64,000 bases of DNA, from assembly GCA_040752275.1 (NCBI GenBank), contig JBFMFH010000002.1, forward strand, positions 62,001 through 126,000, read 5' to 3'. Below are positions 24,495 to 33,863 of this stretch, piece by piece (the first letter of the stretch is position 1; each line of letters begins with the position of its first letter). The notes under the pieces were generated by a model, which was not told where the DNA came from, did no database searches, and was given only the letters and a program-made list of their open reading frames with translations. The position numbers and the translations under genes were made by a program. This stretch comes from JBFMFH01 sp040752275. GTDB taxonomy: Bacteria > Acidobacteriota > Vicinamibacteria > Vicinamibacterales > JAKQTR01.

Positions 24495-25946
24495 ATGACT
24501 TCCCACTCGCCCAGGCTGTGCGCCACCATCACCGCCGACAGCACGGCCGAACTCCGCGCCCGCGCTGCTGCGTGCGACGCCGACCTCGTGGAGCTTCGCC
24601 TCGACGGCGTGGCGCGCCCCGACGTCAAGGAGGCGATTAGCGGGTTGACGCTGCCGGTCATCGTGACCTGCCGGCCACCCTCCGAGGGCGGCCAGTTCGC
24701 CGGCAGCGAGTCCGATCGCCATCGGTTGCTCGAGCAGGCCGTCCGATCGGAGGCGGCGTTTGTCGACATCGAATGGACGTCCGGGTTCGACGACCTGGTG
24801 GCCATCCGGCAGGGTCGCGGCATCGTCCTCTCGTATCATGACTTCACGGGCGTACCCGCCGACCTCGAGTCGCGTGTCGCCGCGATGGCCGGCGGACCGG
24901 CCGAAGTGATCAAGGTGGCGGTCACCGTGCGCCGCCTGGCCGAGTGCGTGGCCCTGCGCGACCTCGCGAGGCGGTTCGGTGACCGACACCTCCTGGTCAT
25001 CGGGATGGGAGAGGCCGGGCTGATCACGCGGGTGTGCGCGGCGTGGTTCGGCGCGCCCTGGGCCTACGCGGGCGACCTGGCCGGACCGGGACAGCTGAGC
25101 CTGTCGCGGATGCGACAGGAGTTCAGGTTCGGGTCGATAGGCGCCGAGACCACTCTCTACGGACTGTTCGGGCGTCCGGTGTCCCACTCGCTCTCACCCG
25201 CCATGCACAACGCGGCGCTGGGCGAATTGGGCCTCGATGCCGTCTACCTGCCGCTGGCAGGTGCGGACGCCGACGACTGCCTGCAGTTCGCCGATGCGTT
25301 CCAGATGGCCGGCGCCAGCGTGACGTCGCCGTTCAAGGCCGCCATCATGGAACGCCTCGCGTCGTGGGACGATGACGCCGAGCAGGCTGGAGCGGTGAAC
25401 ACGATCCGGCGCGAGGGGAGGGGGTGGACGGGAACCAACACCGACGGGGCGGGCTTCCTCGCTGCCCTTCGAGGTACCGCACTGGCCGGGATGCGGGTGG
25501 CGATCCTCGGCGCCGGAGGAGCCGCCAGAGCGGCCGCGCGGGCTTTGGCGGCCGAAGGGGCCCGGGTCACGCTGTACGGGCGGAACCTCCGTCGGACCCG
25601 TGAGGCGGCGGCTCGGGTCGGAGTCGGCGCGGCCGAGCGCCCGGTCCCCCGGGGCTCGTGGGACCTGCTCGTCAATGCCACGCCGGTTGGCACCCATCCG
25701 GATGCCGGGGTGTCGGCGTTCCCCGAAGGGGCATTCGACGGGGCGGTGGTATACGATCTGGTGTACAACCCGGCGCGCACCAGGTTGTTGCGGGATGCCG
25801 AGACACAGGGATGCCACGGCATCGGCGGCATCGAGATGCTGGTCGAGCAGGCCAGGCTGCAGCTGAGCTGGTGGACCGGCCGAACCGCGTCGGCCGGACG
25901 GATGCGGGACGCGGCCGAGCGGCGGCTCTCGGCCCAGATGTCTTGA
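24495..25946 (+). CDS. aroDE: Fused 3-dehydroquinate dehydratase (type I) and shikimate dehydrogenase
   Basis: 483 aa, two shikimate enzymes in one chain. Residues 1-215 are type I dehydroquinase: VELRLD with Glu33, SYHDF with His115 and the Schiff-base Lys140 in VIKVAV. Residues 220-480 are AroE: GRPVSHSLSPAMHNAA (substrate Ser pair), SVTSPFK with catalytic Lys281, GTNTDG with Asp317, and the NADP-binding GAGGAARAAARAL near 340. Together they turn 3-dehydroquinate into shikimate. The same fusion order occurs in plants and some bacteria. First gene of the aromatic supra-operon; trpE begins 68 bases after its stop. No domain appears damaged. Confidence 0.95.
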   Translation: MTSHSPRLCATITADSTAELRARAAACDADLVELRLDGVARPDVKEAISGLTLPVIVTCRPPSEGGQFAGSESDRHRLLEQAVRSEAAFVDIEWTSGFDDLVAIRQGRGIVLSYHDFTGVPADLESRVAAMAGGPAEVIKVAVTVRRLAECVALRDLARRFGDRHLLVIGMGEAGLITRVCAAWFGAPWAYAGDLAGPGQLSLSRMRQEFRFGSIGAETTLYGLFGRPVSHSLSPAMHNAALGELGLDAVYLPLAGADADDCLQFADAFQMAGASVTSPFKAAIMERLASWDDDAEQAGAVNTIRREGRGWTGTNTDGAGFLAALRGTALAGMRVAILGAGGAARAAARALAAEGARVTLYGRNLRRTREAAARVGVGAAERPVPRGSWDLLVNATPVGTHPDAGVSAFPEGAFDGAVVYDLVYNPARTRLLRDAETQGCHGIGGIEMLVEQARLQLSWWTGRTASAGRMRDAAERRLSAQMS

Positions 25947-25965
25947 GGGCCCCCACGGTGGGTGC

Positions 25966-25998
25966 ATGTGGGTCAAGTGGCGAGGTGGAGCCTCGCCA
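25966..25998 (+). promoter_or_regulatory. Possible tryptophan-responsive leader: Trp-codon reading frame plus hairpin before trpE
   Basis: An ATG at 25966 (weak GGTGGG ahead) starts M-W-V-K-W, with Trp codons at 25969-25971 and 25978-25980. The second Trp codon is the first base triplet of a perfect 8-bp stem, TGGCGAGG (25978-25985) with CCTCGCCA (25991-25998), loop TGGAG. A ribosome waiting for Trp-tRNA would keep the stem open. The frame does not stop before trpE but runs on to 26286 in a different frame, and no U tract follows the stem, so this is not a standard attenuator. Functional meaning is inference. Confidence 0.35.
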
Positions 25999-26014
25999 GG
26001 CGTAGAGCGGAACG

Positions 26015-27490
26015 ATGGACCTGACGACGTTCGAACAGTTCGTGGAACTCGCGCAGCGCGGAACGTTCGTGCCGGTGTGCAAGGAACTGGTGGCGGACCT
26101 GCTGACGCCGGTCTCCGCGTTCCTCAAGATCGCCGAGCACTCGGATTATGCCTTCCTCCTGGAGAGCGTCGAGGGCGGGGAGCAGGTCGCGCGCTACTCG
26201 TTCCTGGGCAAGGACCCCTTTCTCATTCTCCGTGCCCGCGATGGGCGCACCGTCATCGACCGCAGCGGCGTCATCGCCGAAAGTGACGAGCCGTTCATGC
26301 CGACGCTACGCACGCTGATGGCGAGCGTGCGGTCGCCCTACGTCCCCGGCCTGCCTCGCTTCACCGGTGGTGCCGTCGGGTACCTGGGCTACGACGCCGC
26401 AGACTGGTTCGAGCCGATCTCCCTCCAGCCGGCGGGCCCCGCCGATGTCGCGGCGGACCGCGCGGGCTTCATGCTGTTCGACACCGTGCTGGCGTTCGAC
26501 CACGTCCAACACCGGATTCTGCTGATCGCCAACGCGCGAATCGGCGCGGATGACGATCTGCACGCGCTGTACCAGTTCGCCTGCGCGAAGATCGAATTCC
26601 TCGAGGGCGAACTCGACCGCGCCCTGTCCCATCCGGAGCGGGCCGAACGGCGGCCGGTCGACGTTTCCTCGAATCTCACGCAGGACGCGTTCGAATCGCA
26701 GGTTCGCACGGCGAAGGAGCACATCGCCGCCGGCGACATCTACCAAGTCGTGCTGTCGCAGCGGTTCGAAACCGAACTCTCGGCCGATCCGTTCACGGTC
26801 TACCGCGCGCTGCGCCACGTCAACCCGTCTCCCTACATGTTCTTCCTGCGCATGGGTGGCGTGTCGATTGTCGGGGCGTCTCCCGAGATGCTGGTGCGGG
26901 TGGAGGGTCGCAAGGCGCAGACGCACCCGATTGCCGGCACGCGGCCGCGTGGTCGGTCCGACGAGGAGGACCTGCGCCTCGCCGAAGAGCTCAAGGCCAA
27001 CGAGAAGGAACGGGCCGAGCACGTCATGCTCGTCGATCTGGGGCGCAACGACCTCGGGCGCGTCTGCGAGTACGGATCGGTGCGGGTGCCGCAGTTCATG
27101 GCCCTGGAGCGCTACTCCCACGTCATGCACCTGGTGTCGAAGGTCGAAGGCGAACTGGCGGCCGGTGTCGACCGGCTCGACGCGCTGGTGGCGTGCTTCC
27201 CGGCCGGCACGGTGTCTGGCGCGCCGAAGGTCCGGGCCATGGAGATCATCGCGGATCTCGAACCCGCGCGGCGCGGGATCTACGCAGGGGCCGTGGGCTA
27301 CCTGGACTTCGCCGGGAACCTGGACTTCTGCATCGCGATCCGCACGATCGTGATGGTCGGCCGCCGGACCTACGTACAGGCAGGCGCAGGGATCGTGGCC
27401 GATTCCAACCCGACCGCCGAATACGAGGAAACCCGCGACAAGGCGCGGGCGCTCATCACGGCACTTGAGCTGGCCCAGCGCGGGCTGTGA
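26015..27490 (+). CDS. trpE: Anthranilate synthase component I
   Basis: 491 aa. It makes anthranilate from chorismate with ammonia supplied by TrpG. The feedback-inhibition motif LLES (48-51) is present, so tryptophan should inhibit the enzyme. Chorismate-binding signatures follow: GASPEMLVRV (near 288), PIAGTRPRGRSDEED (near 305), VDLGRNDLGRVC and GTVSGAPKVRAMEII (near 398). Length and order are normal; not fused to TrpG, whose gene begins 18 bases after the stop. First trp gene in the order E-G-D-C-F-B-A. Confidence 0.97.
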   Translation: MDLTTFEQFVELAQRGTFVPVCKELVADLLTPVSAFLKIAEHSDYAFLLESVEGGEQVARYSFLGKDPFLILRARDGRTVIDRSGVIAESDEPFMPTLRTLMASVRSPYVPGLPRFTGGAVGYLGYDAADWFEPISLQPAGPADVAADRAGFMLFDTVLAFDHVQHRILLIANARIGADDDLHALYQFACAKIEFLEGELDRALSHPERAERRPVDVSSNLTQDAFESQVRTAKEHIAAGDIYQVVLSQRFETELSADPFTVYRALRHVNPSPYMFFLRMGGVSIVGASPEMLVRVEGRKAQTHPIAGTRPRGRSDEEDLRLAEELKANEKERAEHVMLVDLGRNDLGRVCEYGSVRVPQFMALERYSHVMHLVSKVEGELAAGVDRLDALVACFPAGTVSGAPKVRAMEIIADLEPARRGIYAGAVGYLDFAGNLDFCIAIRTIVMVGRRTYVQAGAGIVADSNPTAEYEETRDKARALITALELAQRGL

Positions 27491-27508
27491 CCGCGCCGGG
27501 AAACGGGA

Positions 27509-28078
27509 ATGGTCCTGGTCATCGACAACTTCGATTCGTTCACCTACAACCTGGTCCAGTACCTGGGCGAGCTCGGCGCGGCGGTGCAAGTCCGGCGCAA
27601 CAACGCCATCGATGTGCCGGGCATCGAGGCGCTGCATCCGGATCGCCTCGTGATCTCCCCCGGTCCGGGGCGCCCCGAACACGCAGGCGTGACGCTCGAC
27701 GCGGTGCGCGCCTTTGCCGGCCGGCTGCCGATCCTCGGCGTGTGCCTGGGTCACCAGGCGATCGGTCAGGCGTTCGGCGGGAGGGTCGTGAGAGCTCCGC
27801 GACCGGTTCACGGAAAGACGTCGATGGTGGAACACGACGGGCGGGGACTCTTCCAGGGACTGCGCGGACCCATCCCGGCGGGGCGGTATCATTCGCTGGT
27901 CGTCGCCGAGGATGACTGGCCCGAGGCCCTCGAGATCGCGGGCCGGTCAGCGGACGATCGCTGCGTCATGGCGCTTCGCCACCGTGAGTGGCCGGTCCAC
28001 GGTGTGCAGTTTCACCCCGAGTCGGTGCTGACGCGCGACGGACGCCAGCTGTTGCGTAACTTCCTCGCCACCCGGTGA
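27509..28078 (+). CDS. trpG: Anthranilate synthase component II (glutamine amidotransferase)
   Basis: 189 aa class I glutamine amidotransferase giving ammonia to TrpE. MVLVIDNFDSFTYNLVQYLG is the typical start; the nucleophile Cys79 sits in GVCLGHQ and the catalytic pair His169-Glu171 in VQFHPES. SPGPGRPEHAG forms the oxyanion/loop region. In many bacteria this subunit also serves PabA in folate synthesis; no pabB is seen here, so dual use is possible. trpD follows after about 60 bases. Confidence 0.96.
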   Translation: MVLVIDNFDSFTYNLVQYLGELGAAVQVRRNNAIDVPGIEALHPDRLVISPGPGRPEHAGVTLDAVRAFAGRLPILGVCLGHQAIGQAFGGRVVRAPRPVHGKTSMVEHDGRGLFQGLRGPIPAGRYHSLVVAEDDWPEALEIAGRSADDRCVMALRHREWPVHGVQFHPESVLTRDGRQLLRNFLATR

Positions 28079-28139
28079 GCCCGTCGATGGTCGAGGCACA
28101 CCGCCGCCTTCGTGGCGTGTGGGGGGGCCGAGCAGGTTC

Positions 28140-29162
28140 ATGCCGATGTTTGTCGAACTGCTGCACAAGGTGATGCGACATCAGGACCTGAGCGCCGACG
28201 AGGCCTTCGCCGCGATGGAGGGCATCGTCGACGGCTCCGCCCATCAAGCCCAGGTGGCCGGCCTGCTCGTGGGACTGGCGATGAAAGGGGAGCGGCCGGC
28301 CGAGATCGTCGGGTTCGCCCGCAGCATGCGCAGCAGGGCCGTTCCGCTGGCGGTGCCTCCGGGCGGGTGCGTCGATCTGTGTGGAACCGGCGGCGACGGA
28401 TCCGGGACCTTCAACATCTCATCGGCTGCGTCGGTGGTCGTGGCCGCGGCCGGCGAACGGGTCGCCAAGCACGGCAACCGATCGGTGTCGAGCCGGTGTG
28501 GCAGTGCAGATGTCTTCGAACAGCTTGGCGTGCGCATCGACGCGCCTGCGGGGGTCGTGGAGCGCTGCCTGCGTGAGGCTGGCCTGGCGTTCCTCTTCGC
28601 GCCGACGTTTCACCCGTCGATGCGCAACGCGGGCGCGGTTCGGCGGGAGCTCGCGGTGCGTTCGGCCTTCAACCTGCTCGGTCCGCTCACCAATCCGGCA
28701 CGGCCGTCCCGCCAGCTCGTCGGCGTCTCGCGGCCGGAGCAGACCGAGCTGATCGCGCGGGCCCTTGGGCTGCTCGGGTCTGGGCGTGCGTGGGTCGTCC
28801 ACGGTGCCGATGGCCTCGACGAGGTCTCGACGACCGGATACACGAAGGTGTCGGAGTGCCGGGATGGCCGCGTCAACACGTTCTACCTGCACCCGGCCGA
28901 CCTCGGCCTGCGAAAAGCCGCGCTGAACGACCTCGTCGGGGGCGACGCGGTTGTGAACGCCGCGGTGTTGACCGGTGTGCTCGAGGGCCGGCCGGGCGCG
29001 GCCCGCGACATCGTGCTCGCGAACGCCGGAGCCGTCTTGCTCCTGGCGGGCCGGGCGACGACCATCCGCGAGGGGCTCGCAGTGGCTGCTCACGCCATCG
29101 ACTCCGGCGCGGCCCGCGAGACGCTTCGGCGCCTCATCGCCTGCTCCCAGGAGGAGGCCTGA
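28140..29162 (+). CDS. trpD: Anthranilate phosphoribosyltransferase
   Basis: About 340 aa from ATG 28140, preceded by GAGCAGG; a GTG at 28119 in frame would add seven residues. It joins anthranilate to PRPP. Signatures: CGTGGDGSGTFNISSAAS (PRPP loop), KHGNRSVSSRCGSAD (anthranilate and Mg site) and FAPTFHPSMRNAGAVR followed by NLLGPLTNPA. Normal length, no fusion to trpG. An 81-base gap separates it from trpC. Confidence 0.96.
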   Translation: MPMFVELLHKVMRHQDLSADEAFAAMEGIVDGSAHQAQVAGLLVGLAMKGERPAEIVGFARSMRSRAVPLAVPPGGCVDLCGTGGDGSGTFNISSAASVVVAAAGERVAKHGNRSVSSRCGSADVFEQLGVRIDAPAGVVERCLREAGLAFLFAPTFHPSMRNAGAVRRELAVRSAFNLLGPLTNPARPSRQLVGVSRPEQTELIARALGLLGSGRAWVVHGADGLDEVSTTGYTKVSECRDGRVNTFYLHPADLGLRKAALNDLVGGDAVVNAAVLTGVLEGRPGAARDIVLANAGAVLLLAGRATTIREGLAVAAHAIDSGAARETLRRLIACSQEEA

Positions 29163-29243
29163 TGATCCGGGTCCCTGGCCGCCGCCCTCCCAGGTCGCGG
29201 AATCTGCGACGCAGGTTCCGTCCCGTGTTCGGGAGATGAACAG

Positions 29244-30062
29244 GTGGACCTGATGGCAGCCATCGTGGCTGGAGCTCGGGCCACGGTGGATGCTCGCCGG
29301 GCGCGGGAGTCGCTCACGGCCCTGGAGCGACGCGCGGACGCAGCGAAGCCCCGTGGGCACCTGTTCCGCGATGCTCTGGTGCGCCCGGGGCACACGAACG
29401 TCGTCGCGGAGTGCAAGCGCCGGTCTCCGGCTCGCGGGGTGCTGACGCAGGCCTACGATCCGGTCGCGCTGGCCTCGGCCTATGAACGGGGCGGGGCCGC
29501 CGCGGTGTCGGTGCTCACCGAACCGTCGTTCTTCGACGGAGACCTGGCTCACCTCCGCGCGGTGCGAGACCAGGTGAGCCTGCCACTGCTGCGAAAGGAC
29601 TTCATCATCGACGAGTACCAGCTCGTCGAGGCGCGGGCGGCTGGTGCGGATGCGGTACTGCTCATCGTTGCTGCGCTGGATCGCGGGCGCCTGTCGATGT
29701 TGCAGGCGCGGGCGGACAGACTCGGGCTCGCCACGCTCGTCGAGGTCCACACGGCCGAGGAACTCGTGCGCGCTGTGGACGCCGGCGCGTCGATCATCGG
29801 CGTGAACAGCCGGAACCTGAAGACGCTCGAGGTCGATCTTGCGGTGTGCGAATCGCTGGCGGCCCGAATCCCACCAGCGTGCGCGGCCGTGGCCGAGAGC
29901 GGACTGCACTCCCGCAACGACCTCCGGCGTTTGCAGGGAATGGGGTACCAGGCCTTCCTCATCGGCGAATGGCTGGCCAGCGCGGCCGACCCCGCGGCGC
30001 TCCTGCAATCGCTCGTGGAGCCGGACCCGGTGCACGAGGCGACGGGGCCTGACGAGCCGTGA
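29244..30062 (+). CDS. trpC: Indole-3-glycerol phosphate synthase
   Basis: 272 aa TIM barrel closing the indole ring. The start is GTG 29244 with GGGAG eight bases upstream; MDLMAAIVAGARATV then aligns with typical TrpC starts. Catalytic Lys58 lies in VVAECKRRSPARG; LLRKDFIIDEYQ and GVNSRNLKTLEVDL are further signatures. Not fused with trpF as in E. coli. Its stop overlaps the trpF GTG by four bases. Confidence 0.95.
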   Translation: MDLMAAIVAGARATVDARRARESLTALERRADAAKPRGHLFRDALVRPGHTNVVAECKRRSPARGVLTQAYDPVALASAYERGGAAAVSVLTEPSFFDGDLAHLRAVRDQVSLPLLRKDFIIDEYQLVEARAAGADAVLLIVAALDRGRLSMLQARADRLGLATLVEVHTAEELVRAVDAGASIIGVNSRNLKTLEVDLAVCESLAARIPPACAAVAESGLHSRNDLRRLQGMGYQAFLIGEWLASAADPAALLQSLVEPDPVHEATGPDEP

Positions 30063-30697
30063 GACGGACGCGAATCAAGGTCTGCGGGATTACACGCCAG
30101 GCCGACGCCGAGACGGCGTGTGCGGCCGGCGCCGATGCGCTGGGATTCGTCTTCTGGCCGGCGAGCCCTCGCGCCATCGGCCCCGATTGTGCCAGCGCCA
30201 TCGTGCGCGAACTCCCGCCGTTCGTGACGCCGGTTGGGGTCTTTGTCAATCAGCCCGTCGACGAGATCAACGCGATTGTGGCCCGCGTCGGCCTGCACGC
30301 AGTCCAGTTGCACGGCGACGAGTCCATCGGCGTCTGGACGCAGGTGTCGGTGCCGGTCATCAAAGCCGTGGGCGTGTCCTGTGACATGGCGCCGAATCTC
30401 CTCGCGGCGTGGCCCCGGGCCGTGCTGCCCCTGCTCGACGCCGCGGACTTCGAACGGCGCGGGGGGACCGGGCGGACGATCGACTGGCGTCTCGCGGCCG
30501 CCATCTCCCGTGGGCGAGCTGTCGTGCTGGCGGGTGGGCTGTGCCCTGAGAACGTGGAGGAGGCCGTGCGCCTGGTGCGCCCGTTCGCGGTCGACGTATC
30601 GTCGGGCGTCGAAGAGTCGCCAGGCGTGAAGGACGCGGCGCGGATCCGGGCGTTCGCGGTGGGGGTCCTTCGGGCCGACACTTACCAGGAGTCGTGA
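30059..30697 (+). CDS. trpF: Phosphoribosylanthranilate isomerase
   Basis: 212 aa TIM barrel performing the Amadori rearrangement between TrpD and TrpC. IKVCGITRQADA carries the catalytic Cys9; LGFVFWPASPR, VQLHGDE and VVLAGGLCPENV are standard, with the general-acid Asp in LLDAADF. Begins with GTG overlapping the trpC stop (GTGA); its own stop overlaps trpB ATG by one base. Length is typical. Confidence 0.95.
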   Translation: MRRTRIKVCGITRQADAETACAAGADALGFVFWPASPRAIGPDCASAIVRELPPFVTPVGVFVNQPVDEINAIVARVGLHAVQLHGDESIGVWTQVSVPVIKAVGVSCDMAPNLLAAWPRAVLPLLDAADFERRGGTGRTIDWRLAAAISRGRAVVLAGGLCPENVEEAVRLVRPFAVDVSSGVEESPGVKDAARIRAFAVGVLRADTYQES

Positions 30698-31926
30698 TGG
30701 CAGACCGAGAGGCAATCGGGCCGCGATTCGGGGCGAGGGACCCCGACGCTCGCGGCTACTTCGGCCGGTTCGGGGGGCGCTTCGTCCCCGAGACGCTGAT
30801 GACCCCGATCGAGGATCTCGCACACGCCTATCTCACGGCCCGCCAGGACCAGGAGTTCCGTCGTGAACTGGACCGGCTGCTCGCGACGTATGCGGGGCGG
30901 CCGACGCCGATGTACGACGCACGGCGGCTCGCCGCAGCCTGTGGGGGAGCCCGTGTGCTGCTCAAACGCGAGGACCTGACGCACACCGGCGCGCACAAGA
31001 TCAACAACGCGCTCGGCCAGGCGCTGCTGGCGCGGCGGATGGGCAAGCACCGCGTCGTCGCCGAAACAGGCGCCGGACAGCACGGAGTGGCCACGGCCAC
31101 GGCCTGCGCGTTGCTCGGACTCTCGTGCGAGGTCTACATGGGTGCCGACGACATGGAGCGTCAGGCGCTCAATGTCGTGCGGATGCGGCTGCTGGGCGCG
31201 AAGGTGACCAGGGTGGACGGCGGAAACCGCACGTTGAAGGACGCGATCAACGAGGCCATGCGTGACTGGGTGACGAACGCCGACACGACCTTCTACCTGC
31301 TCGGCTCGGTGCTCGGGCCCCATCCGTACCCGTTGATGGTGCGCGAATTCCAGTCGGTGATCGGGGCAGAGGCACGGGCGCAGTGCCTGACAGGCGAGGG
31401 CGCGCTGCCCGACGCCATCGTGGCCTGCGTCGGCGGCGGCAGCAACGCGATCGGGATCTTCGATGCGTTCCTCGGAGACAGCCACGTGCGTCTGATTGGG
31501 GTCGAGGCCGGGGGCGTCGGCATCGAGCCCGGCCGCCACGCCGCCCGCTTTTCAGGAGGAGCCGAAGGGATCTTCCAAGGGACTCGCACCATCGTCTTGC
31601 AGCACGACGATGGGAACATCGCCGGAACACACTCGGTGTCTGCCGGCCTGGACTACGCGGCGGTCGGTCCCGAGCACGCCTGGCTCAGAGAGCAGGGGCG
31701 CACCGAATACGTCCACGTGTCAGACGCGGAGGCGCTCGATGCGTTTCGGATGCTGGGGAACCTCGAAGGCATCCTGCCGGCCCTCGAGTCGGCTCACGCC
31801 GTTGCCTACGCCTGCCGGCTCGCTTGCGAACTCGGTGCTGACCGAACCGTCGTCGTCAATCTGTCCGGGCGCGGTGACAAGGACGTGCAGACGGCGGCGT
31901 CCCACTTTTCGATCGAGGCCGAGTAG
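30697..31926 (+). CDS. trpB: Tryptophan synthase beta chain
   Basis: 409 aa PLP enzyme joining indole and serine. GRPTPMYDARRL, KREDLTHTGAHKINNALGQA with the PLP Lys101, AETGAGQHGVATATA and the phosphate-binding GGGSNAIG are all present. It is of the TrpB1 type that pairs with TrpA, whose gene follows three bases after the stop. ATG 30697 is used (AGGAG close upstream), overlapping trpF by one base. Confidence 0.97.
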   Translation: MADREAIGPRFGARDPDARGYFGRFGGRFVPETLMTPIEDLAHAYLTARQDQEFRRELDRLLATYAGRPTPMYDARRLAAACGGARVLLKREDLTHTGAHKINNALGQALLARRMGKHRVVAETGAGQHGVATATACALLGLSCEVYMGADDMERQALNVVRMRLLGAKVTRVDGGNRTLKDAINEAMRDWVTNADTTFYLLGSVLGPHPYPLMVREFQSVIGAEARAQCLTGEGALPDAIVACVGGGSNAIGIFDAFLGDSHVRLIGVEAGGVGIEPGRHAARFSGGAEGIFQGTRTIVLQHDDGNIAGTHSVSAGLDYAAVGPEHAWLREQGRTEYVHVSDAEALDAFRMLGNLEGILPALESAHAVAYACRLACELGADRTVVVNLSGRGDKDVQTAASHFSIEAE

Positions 31927-31929
31927 ACA

Positions 31930-32730
31930 ATGACGCGCATCTCGGTGGCATTCGAACGCCTTATGTCGGAGAACCGGACGGGACTCGTGCCTTTCGTCAC
32001 GGCGGGCGACCCGGACCTGCGCCGGACAGTGGCGATCCTGCAGGCGCTCGCCGAGGCGGGTGCGGACATTGTCGAGATCGGCGTGCCGTTCTCGGATCCG
32101 CTGGCCGACGGACCCGTCATCCAGCGCGCGAGCGAGCGAGCCCTCCGGTCCGGCACGACACTCCGGGGCACGCTTGACATGGTGGCGACCGCCCGCCGCC
32201 TGCTGGACGTGCCGATTGTGCTGTTCTCGTACGCGAATCCCATCTGGCGCATGGGCGTGCCGGAATTCGTCGACAGGGCCGCCGAGGCCGGTGTCGACGG
32301 CGTGCTCGTCCTCGACGTGCCGGTCGAGGAGGCGGAGGAGCTCAGGGTCCCGATCAGGAACGCCGGGCTCGACATGATTTTCCTCGTGAGTCCGACCTCC
32401 ACCCGGGAGAGGATCCGCCGTGCGCAGCAGCGGGGCTCCGGATTCCTCTACGCGATTTCGAGACTGGGCGTCACTGGGGCCAGACGCTCCCTGGCCGAGG
32501 GCGTCGAAGAGCTCGTCGGACGAATCAGGCTTGAGGGCGACCTGCCGATCGCGGTCGGCTTCGGCATCTCGATTCCCGACCACGTCCGGGAGGTCGGCCG
32601 CTACGCGGATGCGGCGGTGATAGGCAGTGCCCTCGTGAACGTCATCGCCGGGGCCGCCGAGTTGCCGGACATGGTCGCGAGGGTCGCCCGGTTCGTCAGC
32701 GCCCTGAAAGACGGGACAAACAGGTCCTAG
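31930..32730 (+). CDS. trpA: Tryptophan synthase alpha chain
   Basis: 266 aa TIM barrel splitting indole-3-glycerol phosphate and channelling indole to TrpB. Catalytic Glu49 and Asp60 lie in IVEIGVPFSDPLADGP; LLDVPIVLFSYANPI, VDGVLVLDVPVEEAEE and VGFGISIPDHV are conserved. Full length. Last trp gene; aroF follows after 80 bases that hold GC-rich sequence but no clear terminator. Confidence 0.96.
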   Translation: MTRISVAFERLMSENRTGLVPFVTAGDPDLRRTVAILQALAEAGADIVEIGVPFSDPLADGPVIQRASERALRSGTTLRGTLDMVATARRLLDVPIVLFSYANPIWRMGVPEFVDRAAEAGVDGVLVLDVPVEEAEELRVPIRNAGLDMIFLVSPTSTRERIRRAQQRGSGFLYAISRLGVTGARRSLAEGVEELVGRIRLEGDLPIAVGFGISIPDHVREVGRYADAAVIGSALVNVIAGAAELPDMVARVARFVSALKDGTNRS

Positions 32731-32810
32731 GCCCCGGCGTCTCGCCGCTTGCCGGCGCGCAGCGGGCGGGAGTAGCCTTGAGCGGGGGACCATCCGAAAG
32801 GACAACGGCT

Positions 32811-33863
32811 GTGGTCGTGGTGATGCAGGAAGGCGCGACCGCTGAGCAGGTCGGCTCTGTCGTGGCCGAGCTCGAGCGGATGGGGTACACCGTCCACCGG
32901 ACCGAGAGCGCGAACCGCACGCTGCTCGGACTGGTTGGCACGAGCGTACGAGGCGATCCCGAGCTCGTGCAGGTGCTCAGCGGCGTGCAGGAGATCGTCC
33001 GGATTGCCGAACCCTACAAACTGGCGAGCCGGGCCTTCAAGCCCCACGGCACTGTCATCCAGGCCGGCGACGTCCGGATCGGCGGCGATGAGGTCATTGT
33101 GATGGCCGGTCCATGCTCGGCTGAGAGCGAGGAGCAGGTGCACGCGAGCGCCGCCGCGGTGAAGCGGGCGGGCGCGAAGATCCTCCGGGGCGGAGCCTTC
33201 AAGCCTCGCAGCTCCCCCTACAGCTTCCAGGGACTTGGCGAAGACGGGCTGCGCCTGCTCCGGGACGCGGCGTCGGCCCACAATCTGAAGCTCGTCTCGG
33301 AAGTGATGGACGTGTCGCAGATCGAGGTCGTGCACCGCTATGCGGACATCCTGCAGGTGGGCGCGCGCAACATGCAGAACTTCACGCTCCTCAGGGAGCT
33401 GGGCCGGACCGAGAAGCCCGTGCTGCTCAAGCGCGGGATCTCGGCCACCATCGAGGAGTGGCTGCTGTCTGCCGAGTACGTCCTCGGCGGCGGCAACGGC
33501 AGCGTGATGCTCTGCGAGCGCGGCATTCGCACCTTCGAAACCTACACGCGCAATACGCTGGATATCTCGGCCATCCCCATCGTGAAGTCGCTCAGCCACC
33601 TGCCCGTGGTGGTCGACCCGAGCCACGGCACCGGCCGGCGCGACAAGGTGGCCCCCATGGCGCGGGCGGCCGTTGCGGCTGGCGCCGACGGCCTGCTCAT
33701 CGAAGTGCACCACGACCCGGACCATGCGTTGAGCGACGGTGCGCAGTCGCTGTTCCCGAACCAGTTCGATCGGCTGATGGCCGAGTTGCGGATCATTGCA
33801 CCAGCCATCGGCCGCACGATCTGCGTCGAGCCGGTGGTGCGCCGGGGTTGGGGAATCGGCTGA
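32811..33863 (+). CDS. aroF: 3-deoxy-7-phosphoheptulonate (DAHP) synthase with N-terminal regulatory domain
   Basis: About 350 aa. GTG 32811 is chosen: AAAGGA lies eight bases upstream, and VVVVMQEGATAEQV then matches the usual start of this subtype. Residues 1-70 form the ferredoxin-like domain of Bacillus/Thermotoga-type enzymes, which mediates feedback control by aromatic products. The catalytic barrel carries VMAGPCSAESEEQV, GGAFKPRSSPYSFQGLG and VVVDPSHGTGRRD. It starts the shikimate pathway from PEP and erythrose-4-P. Its stop overlaps the tyrA start by one base. Confidence 0.95.
   Translation: MVVVMQEGATAEQVGSVVAELERMGYTVHRTESANRTLLGLVGTSVRGDPELVQVLSGVQEIVRIAEPYKLASRAFKPHGTVIQAGDVRIGGDEVIVMAGPCSAESEEQVHASAAAVKRAGAKILRGGAFKPRSSPYSFQGLGEDGLRLLRDAASAHNLKLVSEVMDVSQIEVVHRYADILQVGARNMQNFTLLRELGRTEKPVLLKRGISATIEEWLLSAEYVLGGGNGSVMLCERGIRTFETYTRNTLDISAIPIVKSLSHLPVVVDPSHGTGRRDKVAPMARAAVAAGADGLLIEVHHDPDHALSDGAQSLFPNQFDRLMAELRIIAPAIGRTICVEPVVRRGWGIG

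Noticed and set aside
26306..27892. Open frame of 528 codons antisense to trpE
   Set aside because: Shadow of trpE codon bias; no ribosome site or protein-like motif.
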